Shown here: piece by piece, positions 40,733 through 49,534 of the stretch | Layout: every line of letters begins with the position of its first letter | How positions within the stretch are numbered: the stretch's first letter is position 1 | Source: Brevundimonas vesicularis | GTDB taxonomy: Bacteria > Pseudomonadota > Alphaproteobacteria > Caulobacterales > Caulobacteraceae | DNA: 64,000 bases | Direction of reading: 5' to 3' | Assembly: GCF_027886425.1 (NCBI RefSeq) | Contig: NZ_CP115671.1 | Span: 372,001-436,000 of the forward strand | Made by a program: the position numbers and the translations under genes | Notes under the pieces: model-generated | Databases searched by the model: none | Told to the model about the DNA's origin: nothing | Seen by the model: the letters and a program-made list of their open reading frames with translations, nothing else

Positions 40733-40975
40733 GTAATCGGGTGCTCCAGCTTCACCGTTGACCCCTCCTAACGCATAGCATCGGAATCCGTTGTCGCGGC
40801 CTTCGGATCGACCATCCGGGGCGCCAAAATGTCGCGAAAGATTCCGCCCGATCCGCTCTTGAACGGCGCAGGCGGCTTCCCATTTCCGATTTCGACGCTG
40901 CGGGACACTCCCCCTCCGAACCGCAGCGAAGCGAAGCCGGCGCCCTCCCCTCCCCTCGAGGCGCCGCTCGCGCAG

Positions 40976-41012
40976 GCCGCCGGACTCCCCCAGTCCGGCG
41001 GCTTTCTGCTTT
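40976..41012 (+). terminator. Strong intrinsic terminator with no gene in front
   Basis: An 11-bp perfect stem (GCCGCCGGACT and AGTCCGGCGGC) with a five-C loop is followed by TTTCTGCTTT on the + strand. The nearest + strand protein gene ends more than 1.1 kb upstream. Confidence 0.85.
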
Positions 41013-41037
41013 GTGGCGCTGCACAATAATTCCAACC

Positions 41038-41050
41038 TGATCACTGATCA
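41038..41050. promoter_or_regulatory. TGATCA tandem palindrome upstream of the glutamate dehydrogenase gene
   Basis: TGATCA occurs twice with one base between (TGATCACTGATCA), itself a palindrome, 120 bases before the glutamate dehydrogenase start. A short AT-rich stretch follows. It may be an operator for the gene; no regulator is known from the sequence. Confidence 0.35.
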
Positions 41051-41170
41051 TTACAATGAACGGTCTCCGGGGGCTTCCCGAGCGACCGGACCTGGCCTAG
41101 TCAGCGGGGGTGGCGCCCCGTCGCGCCGCATCCCTTGCGGCCCTGCCGCGTCGTTCGAGACTGCTCGTCC

Positions 41171-44100
41171 ATGACCGCCCACGATCTGCGCCAACCCGTT
41201 CAGCCGATCACCAAGGCCGCGCTGGAGGCGGCCTTCGCCAAGATCGTGGGGACCGGGCCCGGCGCAGTCGAACAGACGTATCTGACCCAGGCGCACGAAG
41301 ACTATTCCGCCGATGAGACGCCTGAGCTGAGCGGCGAGGATCTGGCCGCCCTGCTCGCCGCCTCCTGGACCGCCGCCAAGTCCTATCCGACCGACGCGGC
41401 CGCTCCCGCCATCACGGTCGGCCCGTTGCACGGCGCGTCTGACAAGGTGCTGGATTACGATCTGGTGCGCATCGTCCAGTCCGACGCTCCCTTCCTGGTC
41501 GACAGCGTCATGGGCGCCCTGGCCGAGGCCGCCGTGTCCGTGCGCGCCCTGTTCCACCCGGTGGTCGAGCTGGACGGCCGCCGCCTATCGATCATCATGC
41601 TGGTCATCGACAGCGTGCCTCAGGAGCGTCGCGACGCCCTGGGCGAAGGCCTGGCCCAGAGCCTGTCGGATGTGCACGCCGCCGTCGCCGATCATGACGC
41701 CATGACGTCTCTGATGCGCCAGGCCGTACAGCGACTGGAAGAGACCCCGCCCCCGGTCGATCCCGCCGTCCTGGCCGAGAACATCGCCTTCCTGAAATGG
41801 CTGAAGAGCGACCATTTCGTCTTCCTGGGCGCGCGCGACTACGACTATCCGCTGAACGCCGACGGCGACTATGAGGCCGAGGCGCCGCTGGGCCTGTCCA
41901 CCGACGGCCTGGGCATTCTGGCAGATCCCGAGCGCACCGTGCTGCGTCGCGCGTCGGAACCTGCCGTCCTGACGCGCCAGATGCGCCGCCAACTGGACCT
42001 CAGCGAACCGGTGACGGTGGCCAAGGCCAACGCCCGCTCGCGCGTCCACCGCCGCGCCTACATGGACTATGTCGGGGTCAAGCGTTACGGCCCGGACGGC
42101 AAGGCGACGGGCGAGACCCGTTTCGTCGGCCTGTTCACGTCGGAAGCCTACGACCAGCTGACGACCGAAGTGCCTCTGCTGCGTCGCAAGGTGGCCAACG
42201 CCCTGGCCCGCGCCGACAAGGCGCCCGGCAGCCACAATGAGAAACGCCTCAAGAACATCCTTGAGAATTATCCGCGCGACGAGCTGTTCCAGGTCAGCGA
42301 GGACGAGCTGCTGTCCATCGCCCTTGGCATCCTTCACCTCTACGACCGGCCGCGCATCCGTCTGTTCTCGCGCCAGGATCCGTTCGACCGCTTCGTCTCG
42401 GTCCTGTGCTTCATCCCGCGCGAGAAGTTCGATTCCGCCGTGCGCGAACGCATCGGCCAGATCATCGCCCGCGCCTGGGGCGGCCGCATCTCGGCCTGGT
42501 ATCCGGAGCTGTCCGACGCGCCCTTGGTGCGCATCCACTACATCATCGGCGTCGAGCCCGGCGCCCACCCGATCCCGGACGCCGCCCAGCTGGAAGCCGA
42601 CGTCGCCGAGGCCGGTCGCGGCTGGGTCGATCGTTTCGAAGGCGCCCTGCGCCGCTCGGGCGTCGAGGAAGTCGCCGTCGGTCCGCTGAGCGCCCAGTGG
42701 GCCAAGGCTTTCGGCGCCGCCTATCGCGATCGCTATGACGCCGACGAGGCCTCGACCGACCTGCAGTATGTGAACCGGCTGAACGAGACCGGTCTGCCGG
42801 GCGAAGGCAAGGCCGTCGCCGTGCGCGCCTTCCGCACGCCGGACGACAGCCGCCTGCAGTTCCGCTTCAAGCTCTATCGTCGCGGCCCCGCCGTTCCCCT
42901 GTCCGACGTCCTGCCGATCCTGGCCGATATGGGTCTGAAGACGCTGGAGGAATACGGCTATCCGATCCGCCCGCTGGGCGAGGAGGAGATCCACGTCCAC
43001 GAGTTCCTGATGGAGGATCCGCGCGGCGAGGCGCTGGTCTTCGATGACGTGAAAGGCCCGTTCGAGGACGCCTTCGCCGCGGTCTGGACCGGCCGCAATG
43101 AAAGCGACGGCTTCAACCGCCTGGTGATCGAACTGGGCGTGGAATGGCGCGACGCCGCCCTGATCCGCACCCTGGCCCACTATCGCCAGCAGACGGGCCT
43201 GGACCCCTCCCAAACGGTGCAGGAAGAGGCGCTGCGCGAATATCCCGACGTGGCGCGCGCCCTGCTGTCGCTGTTCAAGGCCAAGTTCGCGCCCGAAGGG
43301 GGCTGGGCTGACGACCGTGCGCCGGCTGTCGCCGAGCTGGACGCCAAGATCGTCACTCTGCTGCAGGACGTGAAGAGCCTCGATCACGACCGGGCCCTGC
43401 GCCGCATCGCCGCCCTGATCGGCGCGATCAAGCGCACCAACTATTTCCAGCTGGACGCCGACGGTCAACCCAAGCCGCACATCTCGATCAAGATCGCCTC
43501 GCGCGAGCTGGACGACCTGCCGCTGCCCAAACCCTATCGCGAAATCTTCGTCTGGGCGCCGCACGTCGAGGGCGTGCACCTGCGCTTTGGTCCCGTCGCG
43601 CGCGGCGGTCTGCGCTGGTCGGACCGTCGCGACGACTTCCGCACCGAGGTCCTGGGCCTGGTCAAGGCGCAGCAAGTGAAGAACGCGGTCATCGTGCCGG
43701 TCGGCTCCAAGGGCGGCTTCTATCCCAAGCAACTGCCCCGCACGACGGACCGCGAGGCCATCCAGGGCGAGGCCATCCGCGCCTATCGCACCTTCCTGTC
43801 CGGCCTTCTGGATATTACCGACAACATCGCCGCCGACGGTTCGGTGACCCATCCGGCCAATGTCATCGCCTGGGAGGGCGACGACCCCTATCTGGTCGTG
43901 GCCGCCGACAAGGGCACGGCGACCTTCTCCGACATCGCCAACGGCGTCTCGGCCTCCTACGGCTTCTGGCTGGGCGACGCCTTCGCCTCGGGCGGCTCCA
44001 TCGGCTATGACCACAAGGCCATGGGCATCACCGCGCGCGGCGCGTGGGAGGCGGTCAAGCGCCACTTCCGCGAAATGGGCAAGGACATCCAGACGCAGCC

Positions 44101-46027
44101 CTTCACCATGGTCGGCGTCGGCGACATGTCCGGCGACGTCTTCGGCAACGGCGCGCTTCTGTCAAAGGCGACGCGCCTGGTCGCCGCCTTCGATCACCGC
44201 GACATCTTCATTGATCCGAACCCGGATCATGTGACCAGCTGGACCGAGCGCAAGCGTCTGTTCGACCTGCCGCGCTCGTCCTGGCAGGACTACGACAAGG
44301 CCCTGATCTCCGAAGGCGGCGGCGTCTTCTCGCGCTCGGCCAAGTCGATCCAGCTGACGCCCCAGATCAAGGCGGCCCTGGACATCGCCGAGGACGAACT
44401 GGACCCGGTCAGCCTGATCCGCGCCATCCTGAAGGCGCCGGTCGAGCTGCTCTATCTGGGCGGCATCGGCACCTATGTGAAATCGGCGGCCGAAACCGAC
44501 GCCCAGGTCGGGGACAAGGGCACCGACGCCCTGCGCATCAACGCCGACGAACTGCGGGTCAAGGTGGTGGGCGAGGGCGCAAACCTCGGCTTCACCCAGG
44601 CGGGACGCATCGCCTTCGGCCAGGCCGGCGGCCGCATCAACACCGACGCCATCGACAACTCCGCCGGGGTCGACACCTCCGACCACGAGGTCAACATCAA
44701 GATCCTGGTCGGCTCGGCCGTGACCAACGGCGTCCTGCCGGCCGAGGAGCGCACGCTGCTTCTGGCCTCCATGACCGACGAGGTCGGCCTGAAGGTGCTG
44801 GCTCACAACTACGACCAGACCCTGGCCCTGACCCTGCAACAGGCCGAAGGCGTCGGCGCCCTGGACGCCCAGCAGCGGTTCATGCAGAGCCTGTCGGCGC
44901 GCGGAAAGCTCGACCGCAAGGTCGAGGGCCTGCCCAACGACGCCCGCGTCAAGGAGCTGATGACGGCGGGCATTCCGCTGGCCCGGCCCGAACTGGCCGT
45001 CCTGATGGCCTACGCCAAGCTGGAGCTGTCGGACGACATCGTCGCCTCCCAGGCGCCCGAGGATCCCTTCTTCGAACAGATACTGGTCCGCTACTTCCCC
45101 GAGGCCCTGGCCCGGTTCGAACCGGAGATGAAGAGCCACCGTCTGCGGCGCGAGATCATCGCCACGGTCATGGCCAACGAAGTCGTCAACATGTGCGGCC
45201 CGACCTTCCCCGACCGCCTGCGCGGCTCGGCGGAATGCGACACCACCGCCCTGATCATCGCCTTCGAGGCGGCGCGCCGCGTCTTCCGCCTGGACGAGGC
45301 CTGGGACGCCGTGTCGGCCCTGGACCTGAAAATCTCGGCCGAGGCCCAGATCGCCCTCTATCAGGAAATCGCCGTCGTCCTGCGTCGTCAGACCTTCTGG
45401 TTGGCCCGCCGCGCCAAGGGCGGTCTGTCGGTTCAGGCCTTGATCGACCGCTATCGTCCGATCGCCGACGCCTTGCAGGCCGAGGGCGCGCCGGTCCTGT
45501 CGCGCTTCGAACAGGGGCGTCTGGATGCGCGCGTCAAACGCTTCGCCGACCACGGCGCGCCTGAGGATCTGACCCGCAGCATCGCCATCATGCGCCCCCT
45601 CGTCGCCGCCTCCGACATCGGGGATCTGGCGCAGGAGGCGAACTGGCCGGTCGCAGCCATGGCGCGCCTGTATCACCAGGTCGGCGCCGCCTTCGATTTC
45701 GACCGTCTGCGCGCCGCCGCCGGCTCCATTCCGTCTGCTGATCATTTCGATCGTCTCGCCGTCCGTCGTCTGATCGAGGATCTGATGAACGAGCAGGCGG
45801 CCCTGACCCGCGCCGTCGCCCGCGCCTCCGATCCGTCGGTCGGCGTCAGCGAGGACGCGGCGGAGGCCGCCGTGGACGCCTGGATCGGCTCCAAACAGGC
45901 GACGGTCGAGGGCGTGCGCGCTTCGGTGGATGAGATCGAACAGTCCGGCTCGGGCTGGACCTTCGCCAAACTGACGATCGCCAACGCGACGATCCGCGAT
46001 CTGGCGACGGCGGCGGTGAATGGCTGA
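41171..46027 (+). CDS. gdhA: NAD-specific glutamate dehydrogenase, large (180-kDa) type
   Basis: A 1618-residue member of the giant NAD-GDH family that deaminates glutamate to 2-oxoglutarate and ammonia. The long N-terminal region with ACT-like modules (DYDLVRIVQSDAPFLVDSVMGAL) precedes the catalytic core: GPVARGGLRWSDRRDDF, NAVIVPVGSKGGF, and the NAD region with VGVGDMSGDVFGNG. ATG 41171 (MTAHDLRQPVQPITK) is preferred to a frame start 36 bases earlier. An operator-like TGATCA repeat and an orphan terminator lie upstream. Confidence 0.94.
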   Translation: MTAHDLRQPVQPITKAALEAAFAKIVGTGPGAVEQTYLTQAHEDYSADETPELSGEDLAALLAASWTAAKSYPTDAAAPAITVGPLHGASDKVLDYDLVRIVQSDAPFLVDSVMGALAEAAVSVRALFHPVVELDGRRLSIIMLVIDSVPQERRDALGEGLAQSLSDVHAAVADHDAMTSLMRQAVQRLEETPPPVDPAVLAENIAFLKWLKSDHFVFLGARDYDYPLNADGDYEAEAPLGLSTDGLGILADPERTVLRRASEPAVLTRQMRRQLDLSEPVTVAKANARSRVHRRAYMDYVGVKRYGPDGKATGETRFVGLFTSEAYDQLTTEVPLLRRKVANALARADKAPGSHNEKRLKNILENYPRDELFQVSEDELLSIALGILHLYDRPRIRLFSRQDPFDRFVSVLCFIPREKFDSAVRERIGQIIARAWGGRISAWYPELSDAPLVRIHYIIGVEPGAHPIPDAAQLEADVAEAGRGWVDRFEGALRRSGVEEVAVGPLSAQWAKAFGAAYRDRYDADEASTDLQYVNRLNETGLPGEGKAVAVRAFRTPDDSRLQFRFKLYRRGPAVPLSDVLPILADMGLKTLEEYGYPIRPLGEEEIHVHEFLMEDPRGEALVFDDVKGPFEDAFAAVWTGRNESDGFNRLVIELGVEWRDAALIRTLAHYRQQTGLDPSQTVQEEALREYPDVARALLSLFKAKFAPEGGWADDRAPAVAELDAKIVTLLQDVKSLDHDRALRRIAALIGAIKRTNYFQLDADGQPKPHISIKIASRELDDLPLPKPYREIFVWAPHVEGVHLRFGPVARGGLRWSDRRDDFRTEVLGLVKAQQVKNAVIVPVGSKGGFYPKQLPRTTDREAIQGEAIRAYRTFLSGLLDITDNIAADGSVTHPANVIAWEGDDPYLVVAADKGTATFSDIANGVSASYGFWLGDAFASGGSIGYDHKAMGITARGAWEAVKRHFREMGKDIQTQPFTMVGVGDMSGDVFGNGALLSKATRLVAAFDHRDIFIDPNPDHVTSWTERKRLFDLPRSSWQDYDKALISEGGGVFSRSAKSIQLTPQIKAALDIAEDELDPVSLIRAILKAPVELLYLGGIGTYVKSAAETDAQVGDKGTDALRINADELRVKVVGEGANLGFTQAGRIAFGQAGGRINTDAIDNSAGVDTSDHEVNIKILVGSAVTNGVLPAEERTLLLASMTDEVGLKVLAHNYDQTLALTLQQAEGVGALDAQQRFMQSLSARGKLDRKVEGLPNDARVKELMTAGIPLARPELAVLMAYAKLELSDDIVASQAPEDPFFEQILVRYFPEALARFEPEMKSHRLRREIIATVMANEVVNMCGPTFPDRLRGSAECDTTALIIAFEAARRVFRLDEAWDAVSALDLKISAEAQIALYQEIAVVLRRQTFWLARRAKGGLSVQALIDRYRPIADALQAEGAPVLSRFEQGRLDARVKRFADHGAPEDLTRSIAIMRPLVAASDIGDLAQEANWPVAAMARLYHQVGAAFDFDRLRAAAGSIPSADHFDRLAVRRLIEDLMNEQAALTRAVARASDPSVGVSEDAAEAAVDAWIGSKQATVEGVRASVDEIEQSGSGWTFAKLTIANATIRDLATAAVNG

Positions 46028-46100
46028 GCCGTGCGTCTTCGCTTGACGAAGCCGTCGTCACACGGCCTCTTCAGCCGCTGACCAGGCTGGGGAGGCCGCA

Positions 46101-46568
46101 ATGCCGAGAAAGTTCCTCGTCGTCGTCGACGACAGTCCGGAGTTCGAGGCCGCCCTGCGGTTCGCCTCGCGCCGGGCGAAATCGACGGGCGGGCGCGTGG
46201 TCATGCTGCGCGTCCTGCCGACCGACAGCGACGCCCACTGGTCGGGCGTTCGCGAGGAAATCGAACGCCAGCAGCGCCAGGAGGCGGAAATCCTGCTCAA
46301 CCGCCTGGGCGAGGAGGCGCAGACTCGCTCCGGCGCCGCGCCGGTCTTCCTGATCGAAAAGGGCGAAGCCCAGGCCGCGATCAAGAAGGTCGTCGCCGCC
46401 GACCCTGACATCAAGATCCTGGTGCTGGCCGCCGGAACCAGCTCGCGCGGCCCCGGCCCGCTGGTCTCGGCCATCATCAAACAGGGCGCGCAGATCGGCG
46501 GCCGAAAACTGCCCGTCACCATCGTCCCCGGCGAACTGACCGAAGACGAGATCGAAGACCTGGCCTAG
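46101..46568 (+). CDS. Universal stress protein (UspA family)
   Basis: A 155-residue Usp-domain protein. The N-terminal strand KFLVVVDDSPEFEAALRFA with the DD/DS pair and the ATP-binding-like element VLAAGTSSRGPGPLVSAII (loosely the G-2x-G-9x-G pattern) support the family. ATG 46101 follows GGGGAGG with good spacing. It is convergent with ohrR, overlapping by four bases. Role under stress is inferred from the family. Confidence 0.85.
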   Translation: MPRKFLVVVDDSPEFEAALRFASRRAKSTGGRVVMLRVLPTDSDAHWSGVREEIERQQRQEAEILLNRLGEEAQTRSGAAPVFLIEKGEAQAAIKKVVAADPDIKILVLAAGTSSRGPGPLVSAIIKQGAQIGGRKLPVTIVPGELTEDEIEDLA

Positions 46569-47032
46569 CCCTCGGCCGGCGGCTGGGCGGCCCGCAGCTT
46601 GTCGCGCAGCGCCCCCAGGCCTTGGCGCAGGTCGGTCATGGCTGCGGGCGTCATTTCGGTGGCGTCCAGTACCGATTGCGGCAGGCAGGCGGCCTCGACA
46701 GCCAACGCCCGTCCTGCGTCGGTCAGGCTGACGCGCACCACCCGCTCATCCGCCCTGTCGCGCGCCCGCGTCACCAGCCCGGCCGCCTCCAGCCGTTTGA
46801 TCAGAGGGGTCAGGGTATTGGATTCCAGAAACAGCTGCTCGCCCAGCCGGCCGACCGTCTGTTCGTCCTCACGCCAGAGCAGGGCCATGGCCAGGAACTG
46901 CGGATAGGTCAGGCCCATCCGGTCCAGGAGCGGCTTGTAGAACCGGTTGAACGCCAGGTTCGCCGAATAGGCGGCGAAACACAGCATGTCATCGACGGCC
47001 ATGGCGGCGGGGGAGGGGGCGGGTGAGGTCAT
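46565..47032 (-). CDS. ohrR: Organic hydroperoxide-sensing MarR regulator OhrR
   Basis: A 155-residue MarR-type repressor. The N-terminal DDMLCFAAYSANLAFNRFYKPLL has the peroxide-sensing cysteine at residue 18 followed by the tyrosines of OhrR. YPQFLAMALLWRE and the winged-helix SNTLTPLIKRLEAAGLVTRARDRADERVVRVSLT complete the match. It is divergent from ohr with dyad sites between them. ATG 47032 is preferred to the in-frame start at 47104, which would cover the operators. Confidence 0.93.
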   Translation of the reverse strand: MTSPAPSPAAMAVDDMLCFAAYSANLAFNRFYKPLLDRMGLTYPQFLAMALLWREDEQTVGRLGEQLFLESNTLTPLIKRLEAAGLVTRARDRADERVVRVSLTDAGRALAVEAACLPQSVLDATEMTPAAMTDLRQGLGALRDKLRAAQPPAEG

Positions 47033-47044
47033 AGGCTGATAATA

Positions 47045-47124
47045 ATCGCACGCGATACAATCGCAAGCTTGACGCCTCCAGCTCTGCTCACTAAATGACT
47101 CCACGCGACTAAATCGCGCACGAT
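47045..47124. promoter_or_regulatory. Two OhrR-type dyads in the ohrR-ohr gap
   Basis: ATCGCACGCGAT (47045-47056) and ATCGCGCACGAT (47113-47124) are related 12-bp dyads, one next to each divergent gene. The second is close to the first read on the other strand. Their placement fits repression of both ohrR and ohr. Confidence 0.5.
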
Positions 47125-47151
47125 ATTTATGATCTCCCGGAGCTGATCCCC

Positions 47152-47577
47152 ATGTCCATCAACACCCTGTACCGCACCACCGCCGTCGCCACGGGCGGCC
47201 GCGACGGCCGCGCCGCCACCACCGACGGCGCTCTGGATGTCGCCCTGGGCACGCCCAAGGAGCTGGGCGGCGCCGGCGTCGGCAACAACCCCGAACAGCT
47301 GTTCGCGGCTGGCTATGCCGCCTGCTTCCTCGGCGCCATGAAGTTCGTCGCCTCTCAGGGCGGTCACGCTAAGGTGCCTGCCGACGCCGCCGTCAACGCC
47401 ACGGTCGGCATCGGTCCGCGCAGCGACAAGGGCTTCGGCCTGGAGGTGGCGCTGGAGGTCAGCCTGCCGGGCGTGGATCGCGCCGAGGCCGAAGCCCTGG
47501 TCGCCGAGGCGGATACCGTCTGCCCCTATTCGCACGCCACGCGGGGCAATATCGCGGTGACCCTGACCGTCGCTTAA
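47152..47577 (+). CDS. ohr: Organic hydroperoxide resistance protein Ohr
   Basis: A 141-residue thiol peroxidase that reduces fatty-acid and other organic hydroperoxides. Seen: NNPEQLFAAGYAACFLGAM with the peroxidatic C58, and the resolving C124 in TVCPYSHATRGN. It is divergent from ohrR. Its last bases overlap the convergent mltA gene by four bases. It is distinct from the OsmC paralogue at 20388. Confidence 0.96.
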   Translation: MSINTLYRTTAVATGGRDGRAATTDGALDVALGTPKELGGAGVGNNPEQLFAAGYAACFLGAMKFVASQGGHAKVPADAAVNATVGIGPRSDKGFGLEVALEVSLPGVDRAEAEALVAEADTVCPYSHATRGNIAVTLTVA

Positions 47578-48698
47578 CCCTTCGGGACCAGGCGCCACAT
47601 CCGCAAGGGGTGGCGCACGGTCCCGGCCTCGGCCCCCGCGCGGTCGCCGCGACCCATATAGAGGTCGGCGCGCACCGGTCCGCGAATGGCCGATCCCGTG
47701 TCCAGCGCCATGGCCAGACCGCGATAGCTGGCCGTGGCGCCGCGCAGATTGCCTCCGTCGGCCTCCAGCCAGACCAGTTCGCCATAGCGCCAGTGCGCCG
47801 GATCGACCGCGATGGCCCGCCGCTCGGTCAGGGGCACGCCCGCCGCCCCCGCCGGGTGGCCGTCATCGTCCGGGTCCAGCCGGAAGAAGATGTAGCGTGG
47901 GTTCAGCGCCATGACCGCCTGCGCCTCATAGCCCCTATGGCTGGCCAACCAGTCCCGGATCGCATCGCCGGAGGTGCCGTTCTGCGGCAACAATCCCTGC
48001 TGCGCCATCGGTCGGGCGATGCCCACGAACGGCTTGCCGTTGTCGGCGGCATAGGCGGCGCGGCCGCGCGTGCCGTCCTCGAACGTCAGATAGCCCGACC
48101 CCTGGATCTGCAGAAAGAACAGGTCCTCGGCCCGCATCCAGGCCAAGGCCTGCTCGGGTCGTGCGGCGGATTCGATATAGGCGCGGTCGCCGGCCGCGCG
48201 TGGATTGGCGGGCTTGGGCAGGACGGGGGCCGAGAACTCGGCGTCCGGCCGTCGCCGCGCTGGATATTCGGGCGCGAAATAGGAGGTCAGCAGGCCCGGT
48301 CGCCCGTCCGGCGTCTGGGCCGGGATCGCGCTGAAGCTGGCCTCGAAGAAGGCGCGCGCCTGCGACGGCGTGATCGTCATTGTCGTCGCCATGGCCTTGG
48401 CGCGTCCGCAGACCCGGCGGGCGGCCTCGTCACGCGCCGCGCCGCACCCGTCCACATAGGCCCGGAAGGCGGCCAGATGGTCCTCCTGGCTCCAGCCCGG
48501 CAGCACGGCGGGGCTCAGGGCGTCGGACGGCGCGGGAAGCGGGGTCGGATTGGGCGATGGCGTATAGGGGATCGGCCCTGTCTGCAGCCCTGTCGTCCCC
48601 GTCGCGCCCGTCGGCGTCATCGGCCCGGTCGAACAGGCGGCGACAGCCAGGGCGGCCGTCAGCGTCGCCAGCGCGCCCGACCGGCCGCGAACCGCCAT
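47574..48698 (-). CDS. mltA: Membrane-bound lytic murein transglycosylase A
   Basis: A 374-residue lipoprotein (lipobox AVAAC, lipidated C22) that cleaves peptidoglycan glycan strands. The MltA domain begins around GLLTSYFAPEYPARR and the C-terminal 3D domain reads ALDTGSAIRGPVRADLYMGRGDRA with the catalytic aspartates of the fold. VFLQIQGSGYLTF-type sequence (FFLQIQGSGYL) is diagnostic. It overlaps the tim44 gene by one base (TGATG). Confidence 0.94.
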   Translation of the reverse strand: MAVRGRSGALATLTAALAVAACSTGPMTPTGATGTTGLQTGPIPYTPSPNPTPLPAPSDALSPAVLPGWSQEDHLAAFRAYVDGCGAARDEAARRVCGRAKAMATTMTITPSQARAFFEASFSAIPAQTPDGRPGLLTSYFAPEYPARRRPDAEFSAPVLPKPANPRAAGDRAYIESAARPEQALAWMRAEDLFFLQIQGSGYLTFEDGTRGRAAYAADNGKPFVGIARPMAQQGLLPQNGTSGDAIRDWLASHRGYEAQAVMALNPRYIFFRLDPDDDGHPAGAAGVPLTERRAIAVDPAHWRYGELVWLEADGGNLRGATASYRGLAMALDTGSAIRGPVRADLYMGRGDRAGAEAGTVRHPLRMWRLVPKG

Positions 48699-49336
48699 CA
48701 GGCGTTGGCCGGCTCGACGCGCGCCAGGACCCAGTTCGGGTCCGCCGCGCCTAGGGTGCGTTCGAACGTCCAGTGTTCGGCCGTGCGGCGTTCCTCCACC
48801 AGCGGCTCGCCCGTTGTCGCGTCCGCCGTTTCGCCCGAGGCCTTGGTCACCCGACTGCGCAGTTCGGCCAGGAAGCGCACCTTGGCCACGGCCTTGTCGC
48901 CCTCGGCGACCGCGCCTTCCAGATCGGCCCGGGGCGGATACAGGAACTCGACGGTCTCGGTCTCGCCACGCGTCTCGCGCGCTGCGATGCCGGCCTCGAA
49001 CGAGGCGAAGACGTTCGGCTTCAGCAACGGCTTCAGCGCGGCCCGGTCGCCGGCGGCGTAGCCGCGAACGATGGTCTCATAGGCCTGGCGCGCGCCGTCC
49101 AAGAAACGGGCGGGGTCGAACGCCGGATCGCGCGCCTTCAGGCTGGCGATCGAGGCCAGGGTCGCCGGGTCGATCGCCGCGATCTTGGGCGTCTCGGCCT
49201 GGGCCGGGCCGGGCGGCGCGATCTTGGCGTCTTCCTGCGGCTGACGGCCCACCCGCTTGCCCAGCACATTGTAGAGCTGGAACAGCACAAAGGCTGCGAT
49301 GAAGGCGAAGATGACGACCTGGAACTGAACCGGCAT
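48698..49336 (-). CDS. Tim44/TimA-like inner-membrane protein
   Basis: A 212-residue protein with one N-terminal membrane segment (FQVVIFAFIAAFVLFQLYNVLGKRVG), a charged linker and a Tim44-like domain (FDPARFLDGARQAYETIVRGYAAGDRAALKPLL). Its mitochondrial relative helps preprotein import; the bacterial role is unclear. The pairing with mltA and secB is conserved in alphaproteobacteria. ATG 49336 is chosen because it gives the usual MPVQFQ opening; the frame allows 49381. Confidence 0.85.
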   Translation of the reverse strand: MPVQFQVVIFAFIAAFVLFQLYNVLGKRVGRQPQEDAKIAPPGPAQAETPKIAAIDPATLASIASLKARDPAFDPARFLDGARQAYETIVRGYAAGDRAALKPLLKPNVFASFEAGIAARETRGETETVEFLYPPRADLEGAVAEGDKAVAKVRFLAELRSRVTKASGETADATTGEPLVEERRTAEHWTFERTLGAADPNWVLARVEPANA

Positions 49337-49534
49337 GTTCAAGGGGAGATTCCTGTAGCGAACGACGGGTGCGCCAAACACTTAGTCTGGCGTGATTACG
49401 GGCTCATATAGGGTGAGGCAAGGCGAAGCGCGCCCCCAATCGCGCGCGCGACGTTGCGGCCAAGCGTCCCGGCATGGTAGTCGCGGCGCCTCATTCCGGC
49501 CTCATCGGCCCCAAACTGCGCCAAAGACCGTTTC

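Larger units (their letters stand above)
40733..41170 (+). ncRNA. Intergenic region with an orphan terminator: candidate small RNA (about 40785-41012)
   Basis: A 438-bp gap without a supported protein gene. TTGACC at 40758-40763 followed by an A/T-containing ATAGCAT is a possible promoter reading rightward. A perfect intrinsic terminator ends at about 41012, with no protein gene in between. The stretch before the hairpin contains CCTCC-rich sequence (for example around 40944-40955) of the kind found in anti-Shine-Dalgarno loops of alphaproteobacterial small RNAs. A 66-codon frame (40829-41029) has no ribosome-binding site and proline-rich, non-family sequence. Confidence 0.4.

Noticed and set aside
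40829..41029. 66-codon + strand frame in the gap before gdhA
   Set aside because: No ribosome-binding site, proline/alanine-rich composition, and it runs through the terminator hairpin.
41585..44065. 826-codon minus-strand frame opposite gdhA
   Set aside because: Antisense shadow of the glutamate dehydrogenase core; no ribosome-binding site or motif.
46030..46072. Imperfect hairpin between gdhA and the universal stress gene
   Set aside because: Nested short stems without a T-tract; cannot be distinguished from chance in GC-rich DNA.
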